Origin: CANMUM01 sp965263365
GTDB lineage: Bacteria > Pseudomonadota > Alphaproteobacteria > Rhodobacterales > Rhodobacteraceae
Assembly: GCA_965263365.1 (NCBI GenBank)
Contig: OZ253672.1
Span: forward strand, 1,426,001 to 1,490,000
DNA length: 64,000 nucleotides
Direction of reading: 5' to 3'
The notes beneath the pieces were generated by a model. It worked only from the letters and a program-made list of their open reading frames with translations, did not search any database and had not been told where the DNA came from. Each line of letters begins with the position of its first letter. Within the stretch, counting starts at the first letter, position 1. Positions 51,404 to 60,821 of this stretch are shown here, in pieces. A program made the translations under genes and the position numbers.

Positions 51404-52354
51404 CTAACTCGCATTTTTAGACAAACGTGCCTCGCGCAATCTAATGAAATCTTCCCCGGCATGGTAACTCGAGCGCGTGAGCGGAGTCGCAGAAACAGTC
51501 AAGAAGCCTTTACCGAGAGCAGCTTTTTCATAGCTTGCAAATTCCTCGGGAGTAACGAAACGCTCTACGCGGTGATGTTTTGGAGTTGGCTGCAAATATT
51601 GGCCTATAGTTATAAAATCAATATCGGCTGAACGCATATCATCCATGACTTGAAGAACTTCATCTCGCGTTTCCCCTAAGCCTACCATCAAGCCGGATTT
51701 GGTAAACATATTGGGATCAAGCTCTTTTACACGCTGCAACAAACGCAACGAATGGAAATAACGCGCGCCTGGGCGAACACTTGCATACAGCCCGGGTACG
51801 GTTTCAAGATTATGGTTGAAAACGTCAGGGCGCGCTTTAACAACTGCCTCCAAAGCTGTGTCATCACACTTTAAAAAATCAGGCGTCAGAATTTCGATGG
51901 TCGTGTCAATGCATTGATGACGAACTGCGCGTATCGTTTGTGCAAAATGTTCCGCACCACCATCTTTAAGATCATCACGATCCACTGATGTAATCACAAC
52001 ATGCTCCAAACCAAGACGCTTGACAGCATTGGCAACTCGACCCGGCTCAAATGCATCAAGCGCATCGGGACGACCCGTGGCGACATTGCAAAAGGTACAC
52101 CCTCGTGTGCAAATTTCGCCCATTATCATCATGGTCGCATGGCCCTTTGCCCAACATTCGCCAACATTGGGGCAACTTGCCTCCTCACAAACAGTTGCAA
52201 GTTTATTTTCACGCATAATTTCGCGTGTCTCAAAATACCGTTTATCTGTCGGTGCCTTCACGCGGATCCAACTCGGCTTCTGCGGCTGTGCATTATCTTT
52301 TTTATGCGCTTTTTCGGGATGGCGCTCTGCTGGAATGTTTATATCGCGATCCAT
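51404..52354 (-). CDS. lipA: Lipoyl synthase
   Basis: A 316-residue radical-SAM enzyme that inserts two sulfurs into octanoyl groups on 2-oxoacid dehydrogenases and GcvH. ATG 52354 has AAGGAC six bases upstream, better than ATG 52381. CEEASCPNVGEC binds the auxiliary 4Fe-4S cluster and CTRGCTFCNV the radical-SAM cluster. The terminal RSSY motif (TRSSYHAGEDF) supplies the cluster-ligating Ser. lpdA, whose complexes need lipoate, lies upstream on the same strand with the aquaporin gene between. Confidence 0.96.
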   Translation of the reverse strand: MDRDINIPAERHPEKAHKKDNAQPQKPSWIRVKAPTDKRYFETREIMRENKLATVCEEASCPNVGECWAKGHATMMIMGEICTRGCTFCNVATGRPDALDAFEPGRVANAVKRLGLEHVVITSVDRDDLKDGGAEHFAQTIRAVRHQCIDTTIEILTPDFLKCDDTALEAVVKARPDVFNHNLETVPGLYASVRPGARYFHSLRLLQRVKELDPNMFTKSGLMVGLGETRDEVLQVMDDMRSADIDFITIGQYLQPTPKHHRVERFVTPEEFASYEKAALGKGFLTVSATPLTRSSYHAGEDFIRLREARLSKNAS

Positions 52355-52475
52355 TTTTAAGTCCTTTAAATTTGACATCATTATACTCTCAAAGAAACGC
52401 TAGGTAAAGCAACCATCGCTCCAGATTAATTTCGAATGAGACCAAAGCACACACAAATTCGTTGATCACAATTAT

Positions 52476-52504
52476 TTGATACAACCATCAGTAGCCTTTA
52501 TTAT
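52476..52504 (+). promoter_or_regulatory. Sigma70-type promoter of the aquaporin gene
   Basis: TTGATA at 52476-52481 and TATTAT at 52499-52504 are separated by exactly 17 bases, about 57 bases before the aquaporin start. Both hexamers are close to consensus. Confidence 0.6.
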
Positions 52505-52560
52505 AGCCAAATAAAAAAGTAGCAGTGGGACAATATTTTAAATATTCAGGAGGTTATATT

Positions 52561-53214
52561 ATGAATATGAAAAAGTTATTTGCAGAAGCTCTTGGAACAG
52601 GTGTTTTGGTGTTTTTTGCTGTTGGTACTGCCGTTGCACTTGGCGGAGATGATGCTGCGGGCAAACTTGGCATTTCAATCGCATTTGGCTTAACAATTGT
52701 CGCAGTTGCCTACGGAATCGGCGGAATTTCAGGTGCTCACCTGAACCCAGCCGTGTCTTTAGGCGCAATGACATCTGGACGCATGACAACCAATGAAATG
52801 CTGCAATACTGGGGCGCTCAAACCGTTGGCGGAATCGTCGGCGCTTTTCTATTATTCTTCATTGTCGGTACAGGCGTTGCCGGTTACAACGAAGTCAACA
52901 CAGGTGGAGGTTACTCGGTATTTAATGCCCTCGCCTTCGAAATCATTGCCACATTCATTTTTGTTACAGTAATTTTAGGTGTCACTGGTGAAAACGGAAA
53001 CGCCGCTTTTGCAGGTCTTGCAATCGGTTTGACACTTACTCTCGTGCACTTGGTTGGCATTCCGATAGACGGTACTTCAGTTAACCCAGCACGTACAATT
53101 GCAACAAATATATTCTCTGGTCACATTGGTGAGCTTTGGATATTTATTGTCGGCCCTCTGGTTGGCGGCGCATTGGCTGGTGTCGTCAATAAAATGGGTC
53201 TAACTGCACAATAA
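52561..53214 (+). CDS. MIP-family aquaporin (AqpZ-like)
   Basis: A 217-residue channel with six transmembrane helices. AGGAGG seven bases before ATG 52561 fixes the start. Both NPA motifs are intact (HLNPAVS and SVNPART), with SAR-type residues near the second, as in water-selective aquaporins rather than glycerol facilitators. It has its own promoter and terminator and lies between lipA and lpdA on the opposite strand. Confidence 0.94.
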   Translation: MNMKKLFAEALGTGVLVFFAVGTAVALGGDDAAGKLGISIAFGLTIVAVAYGIGGISGAHLNPAVSLGAMTSGRMTTNEMLQYWGAQTVGGIVGAFLLFFIVGTGVAGYNEVNTGGGYSVFNALAFEIIATFIFVTVILGVTGENGNAAFAGLAIGLTLTLVHLVGIPIDGTSVNPARTIATNIFSGHIGELWIFIVGPLVGGALAGVVNKMGLTAQ

Positions 53215-53245
53215 AAGTTATACTTCCAACACTCTAAAACGAATG

Positions 53246-53274
53246 AAAGCTCTCAGAATTTCTGAGAGCTTTTT
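53246..53274 (+). terminator. Terminator of the aquaporin gene
   Basis: AAAGCTCTCAGAA (53246-53258) pairs perfectly with TTCTGAGAGCTTT, followed by TT and an A-rich run. It is 31 bases after the stop. Confidence 0.88.
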
Positions 53275-53752
53275 AAATGCCAAATTTTAACTAGATCAAT
53301 TCTTACACTAACGAATTTAAGTCACAAAATACTCTATTAAACAAGAATGCGCGTATTCATTAACATTCCTTCAATGAACGATTAAAACTGAAAACGGATT
53401 TTTAAGCAGGGCAATTTCTGGATTCACAAATTCAATAAATATGAACTCATCAACTGAGTTTAATAAAATAATTCGCCTTAGATAATGGGGACGAAAGGTA
53501 CGCCTAATAGTCCTGAACAAGATGAAAGCACAAAGCTAGCTGCCAAAAACACAGAAAATTTTACGAAATTCATTTATCTACTATCCTTTTTCATTTGAAC
53601 ATACCCGAGCACAGCGATTGCGCAAGCAAAAAATAATTCAGACTATGCGTTGGCTATCAATTACAAATTCTTACACAATCCAAAGCATAGATTGATACCT
53701 TTAAGACATGTACAGATTTATCCTATTCTTAACCGAAAACATGCCGCCCTGC
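53275..53752. other. Intergenic region between the aquaporin gene and lpdA
   Basis: About 480 AT-rich bases. A 37-codon ORF (ATG 53485 to TGA 53598), ending with a hydrophobic NFTKFIYLLSFFI, could be a small membrane peptide, but it lacks a clear ribosome binding site. No RNA gene, repeat or terminator for lpdA is evident. Confidence 0.35.
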
Positions 53753-55144
53753 TCAAAAATGAATTGCGCGCCCGTCAGCGTCTAAAACCGCTTCGTGCAT
53801 AGATTCAGAAATTGTTGGATGCGGGAAAACCGTATGCACAAGATCAGCATCAGTCGTCTCAAGAGTTCGAGCGACAACAAAACCTTGAATCATTTCTGTA
53901 ACTTCGGCGCCAATCATATGTGCACCAAGAAGCTCACCGGTTTTTGCATCGAAAATAGTTTTGACCAACCCCTCACTCTCACCCATCGCGATCGCTTTTC
54001 CGTTGCCAATAAAAGGAAAGCGCCCAACTTTTATTTCAAAACCCGCCTCTTTTGCTTTTGCTTCGGTCATCCCAACACTGGCAACTTGGGGATAGCAATA
54101 TGTACAACCCGCAATTGATCCAGGTTTAATCGGATGAACATGCTGGCCTGCAATCAACTCGGCAACCATCACACCCTCATGAGATGCCTTGTGCGCCAAC
54201 CACGGTGCACCTGCAATGTCCCCAATCGCATAAATTCCTTCGACGCCCGTCCGACAATATTCATCGACAACAACATGCGTGCGATCAATTTTAATGCCTA
54301 ATGCCTCTAAACCAAGATCTTCGACATTGCCAACAATACCCACGGCAGAGATGACAGTATCGAACTTCTCAGTTTCGGATTTCCCTCCGCTCTCAATTGT
54401 CGCTACGACGTGGTCAGCTTTTCGATCCAGCTTCGTCACGGTCGTTTTTTCTCTAATCTTAAGGCCTAATTTGGTAAATTGCTTTTTCGCAAAGGATGAA
54501 ATTTCTTCGTCCTCAACAGGTAAAACGCGATCCATGACTTCTACAACAGTCGTTTCTGTCCCAAGAGCATTATAGAAGCTCGCAAACTCAATCCCAATGG
54601 CTCCTGAACCAATAACAAGAAGTTTCTTCGGCTCATGGGGTGGGTTAAGTGCAGTTTTATAGTTCCAAACACGCTTACCGTCAGCCTCTAGTCCTGGCAG
54701 GTCGCGCGCACGGGCACCTGTCGCCAGAATGATATTAGGGCTTGTGACTTCCTCTTCGACCTTGTCAGTCTGTACTGATATTTTCCCCTTGCCCGTAATT
54801 TTAGCAGTCCCCATGATGGTTGTAACTTTATTTTTTTTCAATAAATGACCAACACCCCCAGATAATTGAGCCGCTACGCCACGCGAACGCTTCACAATCG
54901 CAGAAAGATCATGCTCAATTTTATCAGCCTTAAGCCCAAAACTCGCCGCATGTTTCATATTGTGTAGCATTTCCGCCGATCTCAACATCGCCTTGGTAGG
55001 GATGCAGCCCCAATTCAAACAAATTCCACCGAGATGCTCACGCTCTATAATAGCCGTCTTTAAGCCCAACTGCGCTGCGCGTATCGCCGCAACATATCCG
55101 CCAGGCCCCGCTCCAACTACAATTACATCAAAATTCTGCGCCAT
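53753..55144 (-). CDS. lpdA: Dihydrolipoyl dehydrogenase (E3)
   Basis: A 463-residue flavoprotein that reoxidises dihydrolipoamide in pyruvate, 2-oxoglutarate or related complexes. VIVVGAGPGGYVAAIRAAQLG binds FAD, GGICLNWGCIPTKA has the redox disulfide (CX4C), LLVIGSGAIGIEFASFY binds NAD, and GIYAIGDIAG and the ending HTVFPHPTISE carry the C-terminal catalytic His-Glu pair. A 14-base perfect palindrome lies 23 bases upstream of its start. lipA lies further on in the same direction. Confidence 0.96.
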   Translation of the reverse strand: MAQNFDVIVVGAGPGGYVAAIRAAQLGLKTAIIEREHLGGICLNWGCIPTKAMLRSAEMLHNMKHAASFGLKADKIEHDLSAIVKRSRGVAAQLSGGVGHLLKKNKVTTIMGTAKITGKGKISVQTDKVEEEVTSPNIILATGARARDLPGLEADGKRVWNYKTALNPPHEPKKLLVIGSGAIGIEFASFYNALGTETTVVEVMDRVLPVEDEEISSFAKKQFTKLGLKIREKTTVTKLDRKADHVVATIESGGKSETEKFDTVISAVGIVGNVEDLGLEALGIKIDRTHVVVDEYCRTGVEGIYAIGDIAGAPWLAHKASHEGVMVAELIAGQHVHPIKPGSIAGCTYCYPQVASVGMTEAKAKEAGFEIKVGRFPFIGNGKAIAMGESEGLVKTIFDAKTGELLGAHMIGAEVTEMIQGFVVARTLETTDADLVHTVFPHPTISESMHEAVLDADGRAIHF

Positions 55145-55166
55145 TTGTCTTCCCTTGAAAAAAATT

Positions 55167-55180
55167 GTTTAACGTTAAAC
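55167..55180. promoter_or_regulatory. Perfect palindrome upstream of lpdA
   Basis: GTTTAACGTTAAAC is identical to its reverse complement and lies 23 bases before the lpdA ATG, in the gap to the MFS-DUF924 gene. This is the size and place of an operator for a dimeric repressor; no regulator can be assigned. Confidence 0.45.
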
Positions 55181-55232
55181 TAAATTCAAGTTAGCACATT
55201 TATTTGCAAAATGCGAGCGCAATTTTGCCCAT

Positions 55233-57083
55233 TTATGACTGTCCACGCTTTTGCAAAATCTGTTTACGAAGCTTTTTGTAACCGCCCTCGTCTAAAAACT
55301 CTTGCTCAGCTTCGGTCGTATCCCGGCCAAGCATTTGATTGCGAAACGGATATCGACCATACTGAGATATAATCTCACGATGTGTTTTAAAGTCAGTCAA
55401 GTTACTTTTTAAACCAGCTTTTTTCGCACCTTCAATCGCCTCATCTAAATCCGAAAGGATTTCCGAATGACAAAGAGGTAAATAAAAGAATTGACGTAAA
55501 TCTCTTTCGAACCCACGATCATAGCCTTTCTCAATGGCTAGACGCGCAATATTACGTGCTCTTTCATCATTTTCAAATGCGCGCCCGTCCTCTCGATACA
55601 AATTTCGCGAAAACTGATCGAGCACAATAAGTGTCGCCAATGTCCCATTGGGCGATTCGAGCCAATTTTCGTACTGATTATCGACCATTCTTCGGTGCAG
55701 TGCGCTGTAACGTTCTCGAATATCACTATCGATTTCTTCAGACTGATTATACCAATTTTCTGGCCCGACTTCTTCCAGCCAGTATTCAAGAATTTCTTCG
55801 GGGACGAATCGGCTAAAGTCATCATCGGCTTGCTCTAGTTGCGCATCAATTTGATCAGCAACAATTTCTTGGTTCATTTCCATTAAGACAGGTGACGCTG
55901 CAGACGCCGCCGTTAGAATTATCGCACTTTCTTGAGATTGTGCCGCTTCTGAAACAAGTGCGCGGTAAGCGCCAAATGCTGCCAAAGCTAGAAATATCAA
56001 AACAAACAAATACCAAAAAATATCTGCGCTTATTGTTTGCATCAAAAAACCGGCCAAAACCGGTGTGCCAACAGCCCCAAGACCCACGAGCAACGCAATG
56101 CCTGCCGCAGCTGCGGGCATTTTCTCCCATTCAACCCTGTCATTAATATACGCCACACCAACAGAATATAAAGGATTTACAATTCCGCCCATCATGAAGG
56201 CCGCAAATATTAGCCAGTTTTGGTTATATTCATGGACAAAATTACCTAGCGCAATCCCTGTTGCGGCAACAATTGACATTAAAATGATCACATAGCGACG
56301 ATCAAAGCGGTCCGCCAATAGGCCAATCGGCATTTGAAAAATAATTCCACCTAAGTACACGGCGATGAACAAAACCGAAAGCATGGACTGAGATAAACCC
56401 TTTGCAGTCACATATTCACCAATCATCGAGAATTGGAGTGCCATCATACCCCCAACCGCAAGAATCGTCATAACGCCAAGTGGTGAGGATTCATACATCT
56501 CTCTCAATGTTAACTTACCAGCCGATTCAAATGAGGGAGCTTGTTCCGTAGAAAGCAAGATCGGCGCAAAACTGAGCGAAACCAATATCGACATAATCAC
56601 AAACATAACGTATCCATTAACGGGCGCGATTGCGACTAAAAATCCAGCTGCAATGACACCTGACATTTGCACAAGCGAATAAATCGACAGAACTTTTGCT
56701 CGCTCTTCATTTTCACTCGCATTATTTAACCAGCTTTCAGAAACGATAAACACAGCGGCAAAACTTACCCCGATAAGAAATCGAGACAGCATCCACACCC
56801 AAACACTGGGCAAAAGTGGAAAAACGATAAATGCCGCCGAAATCAAACTGGCAAATGCAGCAAAAACCCGAACGTGACCAACTCGGCGAATAAGAATTGT
56901 GGTGATACGTGGCCCAATCAAAAATCCAACAAAATAGGCCGACATGACGAAACCCATGATTCCTTGATCAAACCCCTCTTCTCCGGCTCTTAACGACAAA
57001 ACATTTCCCTGAAGGCCATTGCCGATCATAAGCATAAACATTCCCAGCATAAGTGCCCAGGTATTGCGAATTGCTGAAATCAT
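55233..57083 (-). CDS. MFS transporter fused to a DUF924 domain
   Basis: A 616-residue protein in one uninterrupted frame. Residues 1-390 are a YcaD-like major facilitator with about 12 helices and the loop GLLADRFDRR. A linker (about 390-430) rich in Ala, Glu and Gln follows. Residues about 432-600 match DUF924: ILEYWLEEVGPENWY, LIVLDQFSRNLYREDGRAF, FFYLPLCHSE and REIISQYGRYPFRNQMLGR. I know the two modules as separate genes. DUF924 has no defined reaction. The linked arrangement suggests a cytoplasmic DUF924 domain tethered to the membrane. Confidence 0.85.
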   Translation of the reverse strand: MISAIRNTWALMLGMFMLMIGNGLQGNVLSLRAGEEGFDQGIMGFVMSAYFVGFLIGPRITTILIRRVGHVRVFAAFASLISAAFIVFPLLPSVWVWMLSRFLIGVSFAAVFIVSESWLNNASENEERAKVLSIYSLVQMSGVIAAGFLVAIAPVNGYVMFVIMSILVSLSFAPILLSTEQAPSFESAGKLTLREMYESSPLGVMTILAVGGMMALQFSMIGEYVTAKGLSQSMLSVLFIAVYLGGIIFQMPIGLLADRFDRRYVIILMSIVAATGIALGNFVHEYNQNWLIFAAFMMGGIVNPLYSVGVAYINDRVEWEKMPAAAAGIALLVGLGAVGTPVLAGFLMQTISADIFWYLFVLIFLALAAFGAYRALVSEAAQSQESAIILTAASAASPVLMEMNQEIVADQIDAQLEQADDDFSRFVPEEILEYWLEEVGPENWYNQSEEIDSDIRERYSALHRRMVDNQYENWLESPNGTLATLIVLDQFSRNLYREDGRAFENDERARNIARLAIEKGYDRGFERDLRQFFYLPLCHSEILSDLDEAIEGAKKAGLKSNLTDFKTHREIISQYGRYPFRNQMLGRDTTEAEQEFLDEGGYKKLRKQILQKRGQS

Positions 57084-57212
57084 ACTTTTTCCCAGTTAAA
57101 TTAAGATCTGAAGAGTTATAGGCGATTTAAACCAAGCCAGCCCTATTTGACGATAATTGCGCTCTGGCAAATATGCAATCAAATTCAAAACTAAAATTTT
57201 ATAGCGATCTGC

Positions 57213-58283
57213 CTATTTTTCTCTCAAAAGCAGCGAACTATCACCATAAGAAAAAAACCGATATTCATTATCACACGCGTGCTGATAAATGCGGTGCATT
57301 TCCTCAAATCCTACGAAAGCCGCAACTAACATGAGTAAAGTCGATTTTGGGAGATGAAAATTAGTAATTAGTCCGTCAACAATTTGAAATTGAAATCCCG
57401 GACGAATAAAAATATCCGTATCTCCCACAAATGTGTTCAGCTTTCCGTCAATGGCAGCCGACTCCAGTAATCTCAAACTGGTTGTGCCAACTGCTATAAC
57501 ACGACCTCCTTTTGCACGATGCGCATTAATTCTCCGCGCGACTTCAGAAGTTATCGCTCCGCGTTCAGCATGCATTTTGTGAGATTTAACATTTTCGGAT
57601 TTTACCGGCAAAAAAGTCCCCGCCCCCACATGAAGTGTGATCATTTCAGAATTGACACCACGTGATCTTAAAGCATTCCGTAAGGTTTCGTCAAAATGTA
57701 GACTAGCCGTTGGCGAGGCAACCGCTCCTTCAACTCGCGCTTGCAAGGGCTGATAATCATGGAAATCTCTCCTATCAGACTTTCGTTTGTTTTCAATATA
57801 GGGAGGGAGCGGCATTCGACCATATTGACTTAGCTTACTTGAAAACTCTTGCGTCTCGAAAGCCAAGACCGCGGTGTTTCCTTCCTTTGTTATTAACTGA
57901 GCCGAAAAGTCATCCGCAAAATCTATCCATTCATTTACGTCAACTTTTTTTAAGGGTCGAATAAGTGCACGCCATTCTCCATTCTCGTTGATTGGCTCCA
58001 AAAGCGTAACAGAAGTTTTTGCCCTAGATTCACCTTGCGCCGTATTTCGCCTACGAAATCCATCTAAACGCGCACTTAAGACCTTAGTATCATTGAAAAC
58101 CAGTAAATCATTTTCATCTAATATTTCTTTATAATCACCGACCAAACGATCGTGAATTTCATTGCCCTTATAATATAATAATTTTGCCGCAGAGCGTGGC
58201 ACAACCGGCCGCAACGCAATTCGCTCCTCGTCAAAAACAAAGTCATAGTCTGAAAGTCTATCGGTCATGATGTACTTGCGCAT
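57213..58283 (-). CDS. queA: S-adenosylmethionine:tRNA ribosyltransferase-isomerase
   Basis: A 356-residue enzyme that builds epoxyqueuosine on tRNA. RLSDYDFVFDEERIALRP opens the protein; TKVLSARLDGFR, VEGAVASPTASLHF, LHVGAGTFLPVK and GTTSLRLLESAA are signature segments. The start is unclear: AGGAGG is only one base before ATG 58283 but 16 bases before ATG 58268, where homology begins. Either choice changes only five residues. It is upstream of the MFS-DUF924 gene on the same strand. Confidence 0.95.
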   Translation of the reverse strand: MRKYIMTDRLSDYDFVFDEERIALRPVVPRSAAKLLYYKGNEIHDRLVGDYKEILDENDLLVFNDTKVLSARLDGFRRRNTAQGESRAKTSVTLLEPINENGEWRALIRPLKKVDVNEWIDFADDFSAQLITKEGNTAVLAFETQEFSSKLSQYGRMPLPPYIENKRKSDRRDFHDYQPLQARVEGAVASPTASLHFDETLRNALRSRGVNSEMITLHVGAGTFLPVKSENVKSHKMHAERGAITSEVARRINAHRAKGGRVIAVGTTSLRLLESAAIDGKLNTFVGDTDIFIRPGFQFQIVDGLITNFHLPKSTLLMLVAAFVGFEEMHRIYQHACDNEYRFFSYGDSSLLLREK

Positions 58284-58522
58284 CCCTCCTAGCGCACATT
58301 CTTTTTGCGTCGATGTTTGCCACTAGCGTATGTTTCCAAAATCAATGTGTAAAAGCACTTTGCGCCATTACCGGTTACGAAATCTTAGAATTTTCCAATA
58401 TTTCAATCCTTGGCTAAAGGCAATATTCCACCCAATCAAACAAATTCCAACAAAAATACTTGTAGACGCTTGATTGAAAATGATATCGAAGTAAACAAAT
58501 TGTGAAAACCTTAGATTGAATA

Positions 58523-59812
58523 ATGAAGAACAACTTATTTGCGCACAAATACAATTTAACTTTGAGTACAGCTCATGGTCATCGACATATTAGTTTTTCG
58601 AACTTTCATAAATGGTTAGCCATAATTATATCAATTTTGTTTTCAATTATTTTTATTTTGCTTTCTGCAACGACAATTCAACAATTTCTTTCACCACAGG
58701 ACGATTTTGAATTAGAACTCGCTTTGCGCAATGCTTACGAAGAAAAAATTGAAGCGCTTTCTACAGAACGTCAAAATCTGTCCGCAGAGCTGGCCGCAAG
58801 TAAAGAAAATATTGTTAAGCTCGTCGAAAACCTCGGGAAACAACAAGACATTATTTTTGAAACTGAGCGCGAAAAAAGTGAAATTGCACTTAACTTAGCC
58901 TCTTTGCGAATCGGCCTGGTCAATAAGCAAAATTCACTCGATGCTCTTAACCTCCAGCTAGAGACACAACAAAAGCAATATGCGGCTCTGAGTTCTGGCG
59001 AAACAATAACTGACAGCGCGACCCTCTCAGCCATCACTAAAACACTAACCGAAACAGCAATTGCGCGCGATGAGGCTCGAAATGAAGTTCAAGTTCTCCA
59101 AGAAAAAATTGCAATCAACAACGTTAAAATTGTCGAACAACAAAAGCGCCGGGACATACTCTTTAGCCAAATCGAAGAAGCGGTTGAGACCTCTCTCTCA
59201 CCTTTAAAGAGCACTATTTCACGCACGGGGCTAAATGTTGACTCATTGTTGAAAAATATACGATCCTCCTATGGGGGTGTCGGTGGAATAGATGTTGGCG
59301 CTAGCCACAATTTGTTTGGTGGGTCTTCCGCAGATGAGAAAAGAGTATCTGATTTAATCCGAGACCTTGATCAATTGTCTTTATATTCTTACGCGATTCA
59401 AACATTGCCTCTCGCAAACCCCGTGCGCGACAACTACCGAATGAGCTCAGGATTTGGTTTTAGAATTCATCCCGTCTATCGCACACGGAAAATGCACACG
59501 GGTCAAGATATGGCTGCCCCTTTAGGGACCCCAATTTACGCGCCCGGCAACGGACGTGTAACATTTGCAGGGCGCAAAGGGGGCTATGGCAATACAATCG
59601 AAATTCAACATGAACACGGAATTTCAACGCTTTATGCTCACCTCAGTAGAATTCAAGTTAATGTTGGACAACACGTTAAGCTTGGGCAACAGATTGCAAA
59701 GATGGGATCGACTGGTGTATCAACTGGTTCACATTTGCATTATGAAGTTCGCATAAATGGCAACCCCGTTAACCCTAACAATTTTTTAAAGGCATCAAAA
59801 TATGTTCAGTAA
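58523..59812 (+). CDS. M23-family peptidoglycan DD-metallopeptidase
   Basis: A 429-residue membrane-anchored hydrolase. One transmembrane helix (about 32-54) precedes a long periplasmic coiled coil (about 65-225) and a C-terminal LytM/M23 domain (about 310-420). SGFGFRIHPVYRTRKMHTGQD gives the first zinc His and Asp, and GSHLHYEVRING the HxH pair, so all zinc ligands appear present and it should be active. Its end overlaps the bactofilin gene by 11 bases; M23 peptidase-bactofilin pairs act together in cell-shape control. Confidence 0.93.
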   Translation: MKNNLFAHKYNLTLSTAHGHRHISFSNFHKWLAIIISILFSIIFILLSATTIQQFLSPQDDFELELALRNAYEEKIEALSTERQNLSAELAASKENIVKLVENLGKQQDIIFETEREKSEIALNLASLRIGLVNKQNSLDALNLQLETQQKQYAALSSGETITDSATLSAITKTLTETAIARDEARNEVQVLQEKIAINNVKIVEQQKRRDILFSQIEEAVETSLSPLKSTISRTGLNVDSLLKNIRSSYGGVGGIDVGASHNLFGGSSADEKRVSDLIRDLDQLSLYSYAIQTLPLANPVRDNYRMSSGFGFRIHPVYRTRKMHTGQDMAAPLGTPIYAPGNGRVTFAGRKGGYGNTIEIQHEHGISTLYAHLSRIQVNVGQHVKLGQQIAKMGSTGVSTGSHLHYEVRINGNPVNPNNFLKASKYVQ

Positions 59813-60299
59813 AAACAAAAAAAATACAGCTCAAACTACAGTTCCAGCAGCTCCCGCAGCTTCACCAAAAACTTCTGATGAGACGACGACACCGGCAAAG
59901 AGTGCAGCTACAGCTTTGAAGCCCGAAATTAAACCAACCACGAGCGCGGAAAAGCCAAGTGCGAGTATTATTTCGAGTGATTTGAAAATTAAGGGAAACA
60001 TTGAAACCTCAGGTGACATTAAGATTGAAGGCCAAGTTCAAGGCAATATTCGTGCCCATCTCCTTACAATTGGCGACAAAGCAAAAATTGAAGGTGAAAT
60101 TATCGCGGACGACGCAGCAATTCACGGTCAACTACGCGGAACCTTAAGAGGATTAAAGGTTCGTCTCGCTTCATCTGCACGTGTTGAAGGCGATATTATT
60201 CATAAAACAATCTCAATAGAATCAGGCGCTCACTTTGAAGGAAGTGTCACACGCAAAGATGACCCTCATTCCAAAAAAGCCCCTCAAGACAAAGCCTGA
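59802..60299 (+). CDS. Bactofilin
   Basis: A 165-residue cytoskeletal protein. A Pro/Ala/Thr/Lys-rich N-terminal tail (1-50) precedes the DUF583 beta-helix core (about 55-150), with repeated turns such as GNIETSGDIKIEGQVQGNI and GTLRGLKVRLASSARVEGDI. It polymerises without nucleotide and positions cell-wall enzymes, here most likely the overlapping M23 peptidase. No membrane helix is present, so attachment would be through the tail or a partner. Confidence 0.94.
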   Translation: MFSKNKKNTAQTTVPAAPAASPKTSDETTTPAKSAATALKPEIKPTTSAEKPSASIISSDLKIKGNIETSGDIKIEGQVQGNIRAHLLTIGDKAKIEGEIIADDAAIHGQLRGTLRGLKVRLASSARVEGDIIHKTISIESGAHFEGSVTRKDDPHSKKAPQDKA

Positions 60300-60333
60300 T
60301 TTATTCAGTTATAGATTTTAAGGGAAAATCAAA

Positions 60334-60555
60334 ATGAAAAAAATTTCAGTTAGTATATCAATGGTTGCTTTTTTACTTTCGGCTTGTAGTTCAGACCCGG
60401 CCTCAAACCCAAATGTGAACGGTGGTACTGCGGGCTCTGCTGGCGATGCAAAAATTAATTGTGTATCACGTGGTGGATTATTAGTCTCAAAGCAAGGTGG
60501 CGGATGGTGGTGTAAGCTTAACGGCGAGCTTCGTTCACTCGATGATTTCTTATAA
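60334..60555 (+). CDS. Small lipoprotein
   Basis: A 73-residue lipoprotein. MKKISVSISMVAFLLSAC gives a lipobox LSAC at Cys18. The mature peptide has a Gly/Ser/Asn-rich linker and a short C-terminal module with two Cys, a GGGWWCKLNGE motif and LRSLDDFL. I do not recognise a family. It follows bactofilin by 34 bases and precedes a terminator, so it may be the last gene of the M23-bactofilin operon. Confidence 0.75.
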   Translation: MKKISVSISMVAFLLSACSSDPASNPNVNGGTAGSAGDAKINCVSRGGLLVSKQGGGWWCKLNGELRSLDDFL

Positions 60556-60584
60556 AGCTATTAAAATTCAACAAACCAAACGTT

Positions 60585-60616
60585 AAAAAGCGTAAAATTT
60601 CCTTTACGCTTTTTTT
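60585..60616 (+). terminator. Terminator of the M23-bactofilin-lipoprotein operon
   Basis: AAAAAGCGTAAA (60585-60596) pairs with TTTACGCTTTTT (60603-60614) around ATTTCC, then more T. It is 30 bases after the lipoprotein stop. Confidence 0.88.
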
Positions 60617-60672
60617 ATATCTGTTTTATACTGAACGAACTTGCGTCGTCATTTGTCAAGGAAAGATAACAG

Positions 60673-60694
60673 CGCTAAAGATTAGCGTCTTTTT
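60673..60694 (+). terminator. Second terminator-like hairpin
   Basis: CGCTAA (60673-60678) and TTAGCG (60682-60687) enclose AGA, followed by TCTTTTT. It lies 57 bases beyond the stronger terminator, with no ORF between. It is either a backup terminator or the end of a short untranslated transcript. Confidence 0.4.
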
Positions 60695-60821
60695 AGCTTA
60701 AAGTCACTTAGCTACGATTGTTTTGAGGCATATAGTCTCCTTAAGGCATCGCCACAAATATCACAATTTTGTCGATTAAGTGCTAAGCAATTCTGCAAAA
60801 TAAAATCAATCTCTAAGCAAC

